A stretch of DNA of 64,000 nt, from NCBI RefSeq assembly GCF_030936135.1, contig NC_082617.1, forward strand, positions 2,352,001 through 2,416,000, given 5' to 3'. The position numbers and the translations under genes are program-made. A model generated the notes under the pieces. It had not been told where the DNA came from and searched no databases. It saw nothing but the letters and a program-made list of their open reading frames with translations. Source of the stretch: Gavia stellata (lineage: Eukaryota > Chordata > Aves > Gaviiformes > Gaviidae). Shown here piece after piece: positions 13,301-20,575 of the stretch (position 1 is its first letter; each line of letters starts with the position of its first letter).

Positions 13301-13617
13301 TGAGACTTGCCAGGTTAATTGAAGGGTTTTAGTGTCTTGCCCCTCTCCTGTCCCTCTTAGCCTGGAAGCATCTCTCCTGGAATATTAAGCCATTATATGA
13401 AAAGTACAAGAACATCAGTAATGAGGCTTCTGGTATCATCTCCCTAAAGCCGATGGAGATTTCAGAGCCAGAACTGTGTAGCAATTACTAAATACTGGGA
13501 AGCTGTTAAGACTGACAAGTTTCCCTCTGGTTTTACTTCCAGAGCATGAAGGGGCGTCCCCCTCCAGCTCCGCTCTTTGGTGATGATGACGATGATGATC
13601 TGGACTGGCTGGGATGA
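1232..13617 (+). CDS. FKBP15: FKBP15 (WAFL), C-terminal two thirds, 15 exons
   Basis: FKBP15 is a WASP- and FKBP-like protein of early endosomes, linked to actin and microtubule transport. Fifteen exons, listed separately, join in one unbroken frame of 792 codons ending in TGA at 13615-13617. Visible parts, in order: a linker with PGMAFAY and LQPVGQMYP; the helix entry FLMTEARQHNTEIRMAVSKV; a long heptad-rich coiled coil (exons at 2534-11507) rich in E, K, Q and L, with EELTDLRVEKE and QELDKLRQLLKK; the conserved block MNGVFQSLRGEFELEE; a 257-codon low-complexity acidic/proline region in one large exon; and a C-terminal acidic tail, GRPPPAPLFGDDDDDDLDWLG. The WH1-like and FKBP domains and the start codon lie upstream of position 1. 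All introns are GT-AG. Identity rests on close residue match to remembered human FKBP15 along the coiled coil and the tail. The 3' end converges on the RING gene on the opposite strand. Confidence 0.95.
2033..2142 (+). CDS. FKBP15: FKBP15 exon b
   Basis: Acceptor ttcaag and donor aag|gtaatg. Encodes APGDVTSFLMTEARQ...KMDHLAAK, nearly identical to the human protein. Ends in phase 0. Confidence 0.95.
2534..2644 (+). CDS. FKBP15: FKBP15 exon c
   Basis: Acceptor ctgcag and donor cag|gttagc. Encodes VEELKKQNTGNSSLLPG...MSNIQRIIQ (37 codons), the start of the coiled coil. Confidence 0.95.
3329..3423 (+). CDS. FKBP15: FKBP15 exon d
   Basis: Acceptor ctttag and donor gag|gtaagg. Encodes ENERLKQEIFEKSSRIEEQN...IERNQ and ends in phase 2, so a split Arg codon crosses the junction. 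Confidence 0.95.
4113..4215 (+). CDS. FKBP15: FKBP15 exon e
   Basis: Acceptor ttcacag and donor aag|gtaatg. Encodes RYVEQSNLLMEQRNHSLQ...VLHAEQEK. Ends in phase 0 ahead of the 3.5 kb intron that carries the candidate 33-nt cassette. Confidence 0.95.
5750..5822. other. CpG-rich fold-back segment in FKBP15 intron
   Basis: TACCACA (5755-5761) pairs with TGTGGTA (5811-5817) and is extended outward by GCG/CGC with one bulge. An inner 5-bp hairpin CGCTG/CAGCG (5780-5784 with 5792-5796) sits inside. About ten CpGs cluster here while the rest of the intron is CpG-poor. It may be an RNA-forming element, a conserved site or chance; no family was recognised. Confidence 0.3.
6064..6096 (+). CDS. FKBP15: Candidate 33-nt cassette exon of FKBP15
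   Basis: A long pyrimidine tract ending ctttctcttcctag is followed by 33 nt reading HMLPVDRGWDQ and then cag|gtgagg, a strong donor. A possible branch point (cttaac) lies about 35 nt upstream. The flanking exons end and begin in phase 0, so inclusion adds exactly 11 residues in the middle of the coiled coil (between HAEQEK and AKVAEEL). Seen: the splice signals and frame. Inferred: that it is used. Confidence 0.5.
7720..7891 (+). CDS. FKBP15: FKBP15 exon f
   Basis: Acceptor atacag and donor cgg|gtaaga. Encodes AKVAEELAAATAQVSQLQLE...LNKLQAQLA and ends in phase 1. Confidence 0.95.
8406..8542 (+). CDS. FKBP15: FKBP15 exon g
   Basis: Acceptor ttgcag and donor agg|gtatgt. Encodes ELQEASEDTQTRFKAEKQS...RVEKETLER. 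Confidence 0.95.
8857..9012 (+). CDS. FKBP15: FKBP15 exon h
   Basis: Acceptor ttgcag and donor cag|gtgagg. Encodes NLAERKKKSLSERAQAEEEM...STDQAAAEQ (52 codons). Confidence 0.95.
9701..9853 (+). CDS. FKBP15: FKBP15 exon i
   Basis: Acceptor ggacag and donor aag|gtaaag. Encodes LSLIQAELEFQWEAKCERTL...SQLEEK (51 codons). Confidence 0.95.
10219..10311 (+). CDS. FKBP15: FKBP15 exon j
   Basis: Acceptor tttcag and donor aag|gtgaag. Encodes LVALKHSKKAEEQK...EPIKEK (31 codons, phase 0 at both ends). I do not recall a counterpart in the human reference protein, so this may be an alternative or lineage-specific coiled-coil exon. Confidence 0.82.
10773..10883 (+). CDS. FKBP15: FKBP15 exon k
   Basis: Acceptor ttggcag and donor gaa|gtgagt. 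Encodes YSALQSDIVALKARYEERIR...GFTEE. It aligns with human CLALQAQITALTKQ...SEK. Confidence 0.9.
11400..11507 (+). CDS. FKBP15: FKBP15 exon l
   Basis: Acceptor ttccag and donor aag|gtacaa. Encodes VKKIMNGVFQSLRGEFELEE...MNTIK, the most conserved block after the coiled coil. Confidence 0.95.
11719..12488 (+). CDS. FKBP15: FKBP15 exon m (large low-complexity exon)
   Basis: Acceptor after a T tract (ttttttag) and donor ccag|gtaagg. 770 nt, starting TVTLQLLNRQQEKPD and ending KQKDS. Rich in E, S, P, A and G with weak conservation, as expected for the disordered C-terminal region. Ends in phase 2. Confidence 0.93.
12975..13065 (+). CDS. FKBP15: FKBP15 exon n
   Basis: Acceptor tctag and donor gtg|gtatgt. 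Encodes SLFEDDNFFETASHKALKPQ and then an acidic run EEEDEEEV. Confidence 0.93.
13543..13617 (+). CDS. FKBP15: FKBP15 terminal coding exon
   Basis: Acceptor ttccag. Encodes SMKGRPPPAPLFGDDDDDD and then LDWLG and TGA. The tail matches the human ending ...DDDIDWLG. Confidence 0.96.
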   Translation, partial: SMKGRPPPAPLFGDDDDDDLDWLG

Positions 13618-14869
13618 AGAGCTGTCTGGTGAGCCTGTGAGCCCTCTCCTCTGGACCTGGCCTCTCCCTGTGCACTTAGCACTTACCAAGCTGCACACCT
13701 GGGACAGTTGTGAACAACCAGGGACTTCCCAGGCTCTTGTACTGCAGACTGGTGGGGCCTGAGGGCGAGTGGCTCTTTTGCACTCACGGGCACTCAGACC
13801 CCTCGCTCTGACCTGACAAACGTGCGCAGAGGTTGGGACGAGTTGAAGGAACCAGCCAGTATTACTGCACGTTTGTATTGCTGTCCTGCTTCTGTGAACC
13901 GTTGATTCATTAATCTGAAACTGTATGCACATCTGAACTTTGTAAAGTGCTTCAGAAGAACAAGTCTGGCAGGACCCTGCAGTAGGTAACTACTTTTTTA
14001 AAAAACAGGCTAAAATCTCTCCTCTTTCCCTAGTGAAGATCTCCTTGGAAGATTCCCATTAGTTCCCAGGGACTCTACACCATCTCATCACACGGTATGA
14101 GCAATGTGCAGTGGGAGATTTGGCTGAGAGACCCCAGGCAGGTGGTTGCTGTGAGCCAGCGGCTCCGCACAGGCAGCTTGGGGATACCCCAGGGGCTGAG
14201 GCGGTTCAGGTCAGCACCATTGTCCGTTCAGAGCTGTGGCACATGCAGCACTCGCTGACCTGCAGCCTGCTAGGCAGGGGCACCCGTTCGTGGTACTAAA
14301 AGTCAGGGCTCTCTAAGACCGATGCTCCAAGCACAGATGTAGCATCTAGTAATGGTTGTTGTAAGAAGCCAAATCCCCAGCTGTCTTTTATGGAGGACCC
14401 CAAAGCTCACGGAAGCCTCACAAAAATGATTCACTGTGCAGCCAGCTCATTTCCTCTCTGTTTGCGTGCAGAGGTGAGATTTTTTTTTTTTGTTTTGCTG
14501 GGTTGTGTTCACTGGCAGTGAAAACAGCAATACAGATGTGTAATGTGCTTCTTGTCTAGAGAGAGAGTTACTGTAGGCAGCCAAGCCCATCTCCTGTGCC
14601 TTTTCCTCTGCTGCTGTAAAGTGTGACGATCGTAGCACAAATTAAAACTTCGTGGCGGTGGGACCCAACCTCGGCTCTGCCAGGCAGCCAGGGGCTTGGG
14701 GTGTAACTTCTCAGTCTAAGTGGACCAAGAGGGGAAAGCAGGATGGACAGCTGGGCAAACATGTTGGATTTCTCATAGCACTTTTCCTTCTGCACTCATT
14801 GGCACTAACGCAACTGAAAACTATGAGCAGGTCTTTGCGTCTTTAAAACAAACCAACCCCCCTTCACTT

Positions 14870-14875
14870 AATAAA
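14870..14875 (+). terminator. Proximal FKBP15 polyA signal
   Basis: AATAAA inside cttaataaaatggc, preceding an AT-rich stretch. Confidence 0.55.
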
Positions 14876-15415
14876 ATGGCAGTGCTTAAAATAATTCTAC
14901 TACAGTTTAATTTCTACAACTGCCTCTTATCTCTGAACTGCATTTGATCTGTATCTTCCTAAATGTGATTTCTTGGGAGGAAAAATAAGAGTGCTGGGCA
15001 TTTGTGTTCTGGAGTGCAGCAGCGTGTCAGGCCCCTGCGCTGCACACTCAGTGCGGCAGATTGCCAAATGCCCCTAAAATTGTGGAAGAGACCGAAGCCT
15101 GTGAAATAGCTGACCTGCTGCCAGGCAAACACTTGTCTCGCAGGGTGAACTTAGTGGGGGTTTCCTGGGGAGCCGCTCCAGAAGTCAAAGCACTGAATAG
15201 TTATTCGGTGCTGAATGTGACGGTGTGTGAAACCTGGATTTTCCAGGGCTCCCTTTCCTTGTGCTGGTCTGAGTGGGGGTACCCTGACCTGGCCTCTGGA
15301 CCCCCTGTCTGTGGCAGTGTCCTAGTGGAGGTCATTACTAATACTAACAAATTCCACTTCTTGTTTCCCATTACAGATAGACAACCTGAGGTATTTGCAT
15401 TTCACTTTTTGAAAA

Positions 15416-15421
15416 AATAAA
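15416..15421 (+). terminator. Distal FKBP15 polyA signal
   Basis: AATAAA followed within 30 nt by a T-rich element (ctgtattttttgc), a canonical arrangement. Confidence 0.65.
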
Positions 15422-15440
15422 GTGCAATTAAACCTGTATT

Positions 15441-16399
15441 TTTTGCACGGGTTTTACTTTGGTCTGGCTTGAGCTATTTCTATGTACTTGAAAACTGACT
15501 TAGCTCTGACTCAAATCAGGAATAATTTGATCTAGAAGCTCTTTGGGGAGCGTTCTTGCTGTTAAACCCCTCTCCTGTGAAAGGAGATAAGGTCCCTTTG
15601 TGCTGTGGCTGTGGCTCCTCAGGCTGTCACCTTGCGGTGCGTTGATGCAAGAAGCTGAAGTGCAAAAGATAATCGTGACTTAAGCAGGAATCGCTGGCCT
15701 GGTCCTCCACCAGACTGTAGGGAAGAGCGGCCGCAGGCATCTCGCAAGGGCTTGCAGCAGCCTGGTCTCTCCTGAGCTGGCTCTGCGGATGCAGGAGGGT
15801 GCCTGCTCAGCCCTGGCAGCTCTGCTGTGCCTGTTTGCTCTGGGCAGGGGTTGAGGTGCAGGAGTTGAGGTTTGAAACTTGCCTCTCTAAAAGCAGGCAC
15901 AGGAGGTAACAGAGCTGCTTCCCCGTGTTGGCGTCTCCCTCTACCTAGGCCTGTAGCTCCCAGGTTTTTTTCTGGTTCAGACTCAGGACTTAAAATAAAC
16001 CAGGTTTCTCCTCTGTGCCCATGTGCGTGCCTGCCTTGAGTGAGAAAACTCTGGGCTGCTGGGGGGGGACAGCAGGCGCTGGGGGTGATGGGCTTGTCCT
16101 GGCCTGAGGAGGGGGCAGGTACTGTCATGGGGGGGCTGCAAAGGGGCTCCTGCTTCTGGGTGCTGTTTGTGGCCAGGAGGTGGGTGTAGCATGGAGGGAG
16201 GGACCTCGCTGAGGTGTCTTGAGAGGGTGTTGCTGGGTGGAGATAGGGAAGGGGCTGGGGGAAGGCAGGACCCCCTCCCCAGGGCCGGGGCCCTGGTTAT
16301 CGCACCCCTCCCCTGGGCTGACTGCTGACAGCGAAGGTAGCGCGTTGTTCTCTGTGCAAAACTCTCCTGGCCTCAGGCACACAGAAAAACAGCGGGGGA
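15441..16399. other. Intergenic, FKBP15 to RING gene
   Basis: Convergent intergenic interval whose GC content rises to the right. The open frame on the minus strand at 15619-16128 is GC-driven, with no domain. No repeat was recognised. Confidence 0.6.
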
Positions 16400-17055
16400 C
16401 GGCGCTGGGACAGCGTCTGTCTTTAATGGTTCATGTCTGTAGGACTATGCCCTTTCCCAGTTGCCACATCCCTCTGTGTGCACCACACCAGGCTCTCTTC
16501 TCAAGGGGGAAAGGGCTTTTTTTTTTATTGCTTTTGAACAGTTTCACCCACAGAAAAGCAATATGGGACCCTACCCCTCCCCTTTCACCCCATCCTTGCT
16601 GCCTGATGAGATGGACTGAAGCACAGCCAGGGGAATTTTCCAGCCTCTGGGATTGCAATACCAGGAAGCGTGCCCGGCCCCACGCTGCGACTCCCGCTGA
16701 GCTGCCGCCGCAGGGTCCGGAGGTGCCAGGAATATTATAAACGCAGCATGAGTGCAGCCAGACCCCGGGGGGTGAAGGAAAGCTCTGCAATAAGTTAATT
16801 TTTAAAGAGTCTGATGCCCTGGGGCTTGTGTGCAGGGCAGCTGAGCGTCCTGTGGCCCCCACGCCCCTGGGCTGCATCCTGGGAGGTGCTGAGCCCCCAG
16901 CCCCATCCTCAGCCCTCTCCCTGCCCGCCTTGCCGTGGCCGAGCGGTCTGTGGCCTGTGCAGTCCCTGACCCACCGCTGGGTCCATCCCGGCTGCCACAG
17001 GGGAGGCGGCGAGGGGCTGCGGTGTGGGACGGGAGCCCCTCTCCCCCATCCAGAC
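16400..17055 (-). other. 3' UTR of the RING gene
   Basis: Downstream of the TGA on the minus strand. AATAAA (minus) is read at 16529-16524 and ATTAAA at 16427-16422, so cleavage is expected near 16500 or 16400. The overlapping long open frames are GC-driven shadows. Confidence 0.5.
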
Positions 17056-17619
17056 CTACTTGAGGAAGACGAGCAGGAAGAAGGTGGAGACGATGAGGAC
17101 GAGGATGCCGGCGGCGAAGCCGAGGCGCAGGTTCTCCATGGAGGCGAGGGGGGGTTGTGTGTCCAGCAGCAGCCCCCGCCCCGGCAGCCCCAACACGAAG
17201 GCACCCGGTACCTCGGAGCCGCGGCGGAGGCCCCAGGGTGACACCGTGCTGCTCACCGCAAAGACGGGAGCGTGAGCCGCGCATGCCACCTCCACAGCCA
17301 CGGAGCGCGCTGAGGCTTGGTGAGCAGCCAGGGAGGTACCGCTGCCTTCCTCTTCCTCCTCTTCCTCCCCACGCAGGGTCCCTGAGGGCAGCGTCACCCC
17401 GGGACCACCTGGAGCCAGCTCGGGCACCAGCGTCACCATCCTGCAGAAGGGGCAGCTGATGAAAGCGACGGCGGCGGAGCGGCACACCAGCTTGCGCAGG
17501 CAGCTCAGGCAGAGGGAATGACGGCAGGTCAGCTGCTGGGGGGCTCGGCCCCCCCCAGCACCCCAATACGCCTCGTAGCAGATCCCGCACTCCCCGCTGG
17601 TCTCTGGCCCCACCGCCAT
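17056..17619 (-). CDS. Single-exon membrane-anchored RING finger protein
   Basis: 187 aa, probably a membrane-bound E3 ubiquitin ligase. The ATG at 17619 sits in a good Kozak context (gcgccATGG) and no intron is needed. An N-terminal C3HC4 RING is complete: C11, C14, C32, H34, C37, C40, C56, C59 (ECGICYEAYW, LTCRHSLCLSCL, CPFC). A poly-Glu run lies near residues 85-92. A C-terminal hydrophobic helix (about 163-186, LRLGFAAGILVLIV and following) ends in a single Lys, giving a tail-anchored layout. Length and layout match the small RNF152/182/183/186/222/223/224 group, all short RING proteins with a C-terminal membrane span. In human, RNF183 lies close to FKBP15, so RNF183 is one candidate, but the CxxCYE and CPFCRMVT core is also like RNF222/RNF224. 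I therefore give no symbol. It is convergent with FKBP15 and tandem with LRSAM1. Confidence 0.85.
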   Translation of the reverse strand: MAVGPETSGECGICYEAYWGAGGGRAPQQLTCRHSLCLSCLRKLVCRSAAVAFISCPFCRMVTLVPELAPGGPGVTLPSGTLRGEEEEEEEGSGTSLAAHQASARSVAVEVACAAHAPVFAVSSTVSPWGLRRGSEVPGAFVLGLPGRGLLLDTQPPLASMENLRLGFAAGILVLIVSTFFLLVFLK

Positions 17620-18049
17620 GGCGCTCCAGGGGAGCGCAGCCCCGCTGCCGCAGCTTTTGAAGACAGGAGGCGGATAATGGCCGTGCCCTGGGAGGTGGGG
17701 GGGGGCGAGAGTGGCCGCCCCCCACTGAACTTCAGTCCGGCCCTGGGGTGCTTGGCAGGCACTGGACCGGCACGCTCCTCCTCCACTGCCCTAAGAAAGG
17801 TGCTGCCCCAAAAAAAACTGCTTGTGCTTTTTTTTTTTACCCCATTTCCCTTTACAAATCCATTATATTCTTATTTCCTAAACACAATGTGTGCGGCTTT
17901 AAGTAGTATTATTATTTTAGTTTAGGATGAGCTCACCAGTGGGGGACATCAACCCCCCCTGCATCCATTCATGCTCAGCCTCATTTCACACCAAAGCGGG
18001 GGCATACTTGTCACCCGGCACAGGGGATGGCCTTGGCCAGCAACCGGCT
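17620..18049. other. Upstream region of the RING gene
   Basis: A GC-rich proximal part (17620-17790) likely holds the promoter; no clear TATA was seen. An AT-rich stretch (17800-17925) with long T runs follows. No gene. Confidence 0.5.
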
Positions 18050-18142
18050 CAACCGTCTCGGGGTTCAGGTCGCCCTGGCAGGCAGGGACGTGCCGTCGGC
18101 ACGTCCCTGCCTGCCAGGGCGACCTGAACCCCGAGACGGTTG
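18050..18142. repeat. Perfect 93-bp palindrome (46-bp arms, 1-nt centre)
   Basis: The left arm 18050-18095 and right arm 18097-18142 are exact reverse complements around T18096. I checked all 46 pairs; pairing stops at 18049/18143. The arms are GC-rich and unique in the window. It could be a recent fold-back duplication, a long-hairpin RNA source, or a sequencing/assembly snap-back. No coding role: open frames crossing it are symmetric by-products. Confidence 0.95.
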
Positions 18143-20339
18143 TGCTGAGCAAAGAGCGGCTGCAGACCCCTAGATTTATTTTTTAATTCCCCTCCCAATC
18201 ACTGAAAACACCCGAGCGCAGCCTGGGATGCCACAGGGTATTGCTTGGTGGGGACAAGGCTCCCAGGCGATGCTCCAACTGTCGGGGCGTCCCTGTACAA
18301 GGCTGAGCAGGATTTGCCCTTCAGTTCTGTGCGGCTGCGGTGGCCCTGGGGACGAGGGGCAGCCCGGCACTGCCGATACTCCGGAAGAAGCTGGCACTTA
18401 TTTACGGGCAGGCAGCGGACCTTGTCCTGAGCTCCTGTCATTCATTACCGCTCCCCCCAGCACGGCCCGTGGATGTGAAGGCAATGGGCAATCCCCGACC
18501 GACAGGATGGGATCGTGGGTGCTGAGCGGGTCTTGGGCCAGCTGGCAGAACCAGGGTGTCTCCTCTCCAGCCGGATGCGTGGGGCTCCCAGCATGGTCCC
18601 TGGGGGAGCGGGGTGCAGGGGAGGCTCCCTGTGGGGCTGAGGCTCTGGAGAGAAGGGCTGGGACCTGCCACCCTCCCTGCTGCCTGGCCGCGCTTCATCC
18701 CCTGGCAGGTCAGCACCTGACTCCTTCCTCCTCCCTGATCCCAGGGAATGCCGAGCACCTCCGCTGCCTGCACCCCGGCCAGGCGAGGGGGAGCAGGGAG
18801 AGGTGCGGGCAGGTCACCCCCTCCGAGACCCTCCCTGCCCGCATTCAGGCTCCCCTCACTGTACCCCAATTGCCAGCTGCTCCCATGTGTCCCCCCTTGC
18901 CAGGTCCCCACCCAAGCACTCAGCAAGTCCCTGGATGGGACCTGCCAGCTCCTACATGCAGCAGCAGCTCAACACAAACGCAGAGGCTGCAGCAGGGAAA
19001 TGTCCCGGGGGCTGTCCCCAAAGGGCTCAGCCAGGGCCACGCAGACCTGGCCTGGCTCTGCCGCTGTGGCACGTCCCCCCGGGGTTTCTGGTGGCATGCA
19101 GCGCCATGTGCCAGCCACGGGCCACCTCCACGAGGCCACACACGTGCGCCGCAGGGACGCTCTGCACGGGCGTAGCACACGTGAAGTGGCCCCAGCAGAG
19201 GGTCCGAGGTCTGCCCCTGCCTGGAGGTCCCCAGGGCTGCTCTGCAGCAAGCAACGCCCTCGGAGAAGTCCAAGATCCTCAAATTGGTCCCGGTTTGACA
19301 TGGGAGAGGAGGAGGTGATGCCGGGACAGCCGGGCGCATGGCTCTGCCGCTGCTCCACACCCCCCCGGCTTTCAAGTGTCCTCCCCCTCCGCCCCGAAGG
19401 AGAAAAGCAGCAAACAACCACCAGCAGAAAGCAGCTGCTTTTAAATAGCTTCTCCTGGGGGAAGGGCTGCGGTGGGACCGGGCTTATCTCTGCATTTTAT
19501 ACTTCAAGGTCAAGAGACGAAAGACGAAAGACAGACTGGGATCATTAACGTGTTAATGACGATGGAGACCTACCCGCATGCCAAGGCACAGAGGCCATGC
19601 AGAGCTGCACCGGGTGCATCCCAGTCCCAACCCACCCGCTCGCCACTGGGCTCGTGCTGGCTGTCGGGTGGCAGCAACACCTTCCGCTCACAGCCCGGGG
19701 GCTTTGGCTGAGGAATCCCACTGGGCTCCTCTGGCCAGAGCAGGTCCCTCCGAGTCCTGGATCTGGGGCCGTGGCAGCCTCTCCCCTACAATAGGAGCAT
19801 GAATTCAGGGTTGGGGAGTTCCTCGCTCTGCCCTGGCACCCGCTGCCCATGGCTGCAGTCCCAGACACGCTCCCATGGGTCGCCAGAGCAGAAGCCCCAG
19901 ACCTTTGGCATGATATAGGTGCAAGGCACGGTCAGCACCCCAGAGCATCGCACGCCCTTGGCCGAGTCCTCCCACAGAAGATTCACCCACCTCCGGGCAG
20001 CGGTGCTGGAGGCAGGAGCTCGGCAGTGCCCCAGCCACAGCGGTGGAGCTGCAAGGTCCCGGTGGCTTCAGAGATGGCACTACCTGTGTCCCTGCTGAGC
20101 GAGGGGCATTTCTGAAGGCAAATACATTATCCAGAGAGGAAGGGCCTGAAGTGCAGCCAGTTCCATCACCCAGTGCTCCCAGGCAAGTAGATGCTGGGCG
20201 AGCAGCAGGATGGGGGGGACACAGATGAAGAGGGAGCCCAAGGCAGAGGCTGAAGGCATCGGGGAACGTGGAGGGTGCTGGGACTCCTGGGTGCAGCCGG
20301 CAGCCAGCCCAGGGCTGTGCATGGGGAGGGCAGCACTGC
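18143..20339. other. GC-rich intergenic region upstream of the RING gene and past the LRSAM1 3' end
   Basis: No gene supported. Long open frames on both strands (for example + 18228-19175) have proline/glycine/serine-rich GC-driven content and no domain. A minus-strand AATAAA lies at 18180-18175. A cluster of regulatory-looking sites at 19504-19558 is listed separately. Confidence 0.55.
19504..19558. promoter_or_regulatory. Candidate regulatory cluster (ERR/SF1-type site plus HNF1-like inverted repeat)
   Basis: TCAAGGTCA at 19504-19512 matches the extended nuclear-receptor half-site used by ERR and NR5A proteins. CATTAAC-GT-GTTAATG at 19543-19558 is a perfect 7-bp inverted repeat resembling an HNF1 half-site pair. 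Between them lie two GACGAAA copies. Function is inferred only. Confidence 0.35.
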
Positions 20340-20359
20340 TCATGCTGTGCGAGTGTCTG

Positions 20360-20365
20360 TTTAAT
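20360..20365 (-). terminator. LRSAM1 polyA signal (ATTAAA)
   Basis: The + strand TTTAAT reads ATTAAA on the minus strand about 85 nt after the stop codon. It is the first plausible signal downstream. Confidence 0.5.
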
Positions 20366-20449
20366 ACTGACATGGAGTAGAAGAGGCACATCTCCCTGGG
20401 AAGGGGTGATGGAGGTGGTGCCGAGCAGCCTCGCCTTCCTCCACCCTGC

Positions 20450-20575
20450 CTAGCTGCTGTGGAAGATGCGGATGCGCTGTGTGATGTCCTTGCGGCACAG
20501 GGGGCAAGTGCGCAGCCGCTCGCAGCAGGTCTGGCAGCAGCAGACATGGCCACAGGGCAGGAAAACCATCTGGGT
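20450..20575 (-). CDS. LRSAM1: LRSAM1 coding exon 24 (RING, stop)
   Basis: Encodes [20 protein letters not shown]...RIRIFHSS and then TAG. Acceptor cccccag. Carries six of the eight zinc ligands. Confidence 0.97.
   Translation of the reverse strand, partial: TQMVFLPCGHVCCCQTCCERLRTCPLCRKDITQRIRIFHSS

Larger units (their letters stand above)
13618..15440 (+). other. FKBP15: FKBP15 3' UTR
   Basis: No coding signal after the TGA. Two polyadenylation signals AATAAA are present, at 14870-14875 and 15416-15421, predicting a short (about 1.27 kb) and a long (about 1.82 kb) 3' UTR. The downstream end is placed about 20 nt past the second signal. Confidence 0.7.

Noticed and set aside
18228-19175. 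315-codon open frame on the + strand
   Set aside because: GC-driven, with proline/serine/glycine/alanine bias and equally long frames on the other strand. No domain or splice logic.
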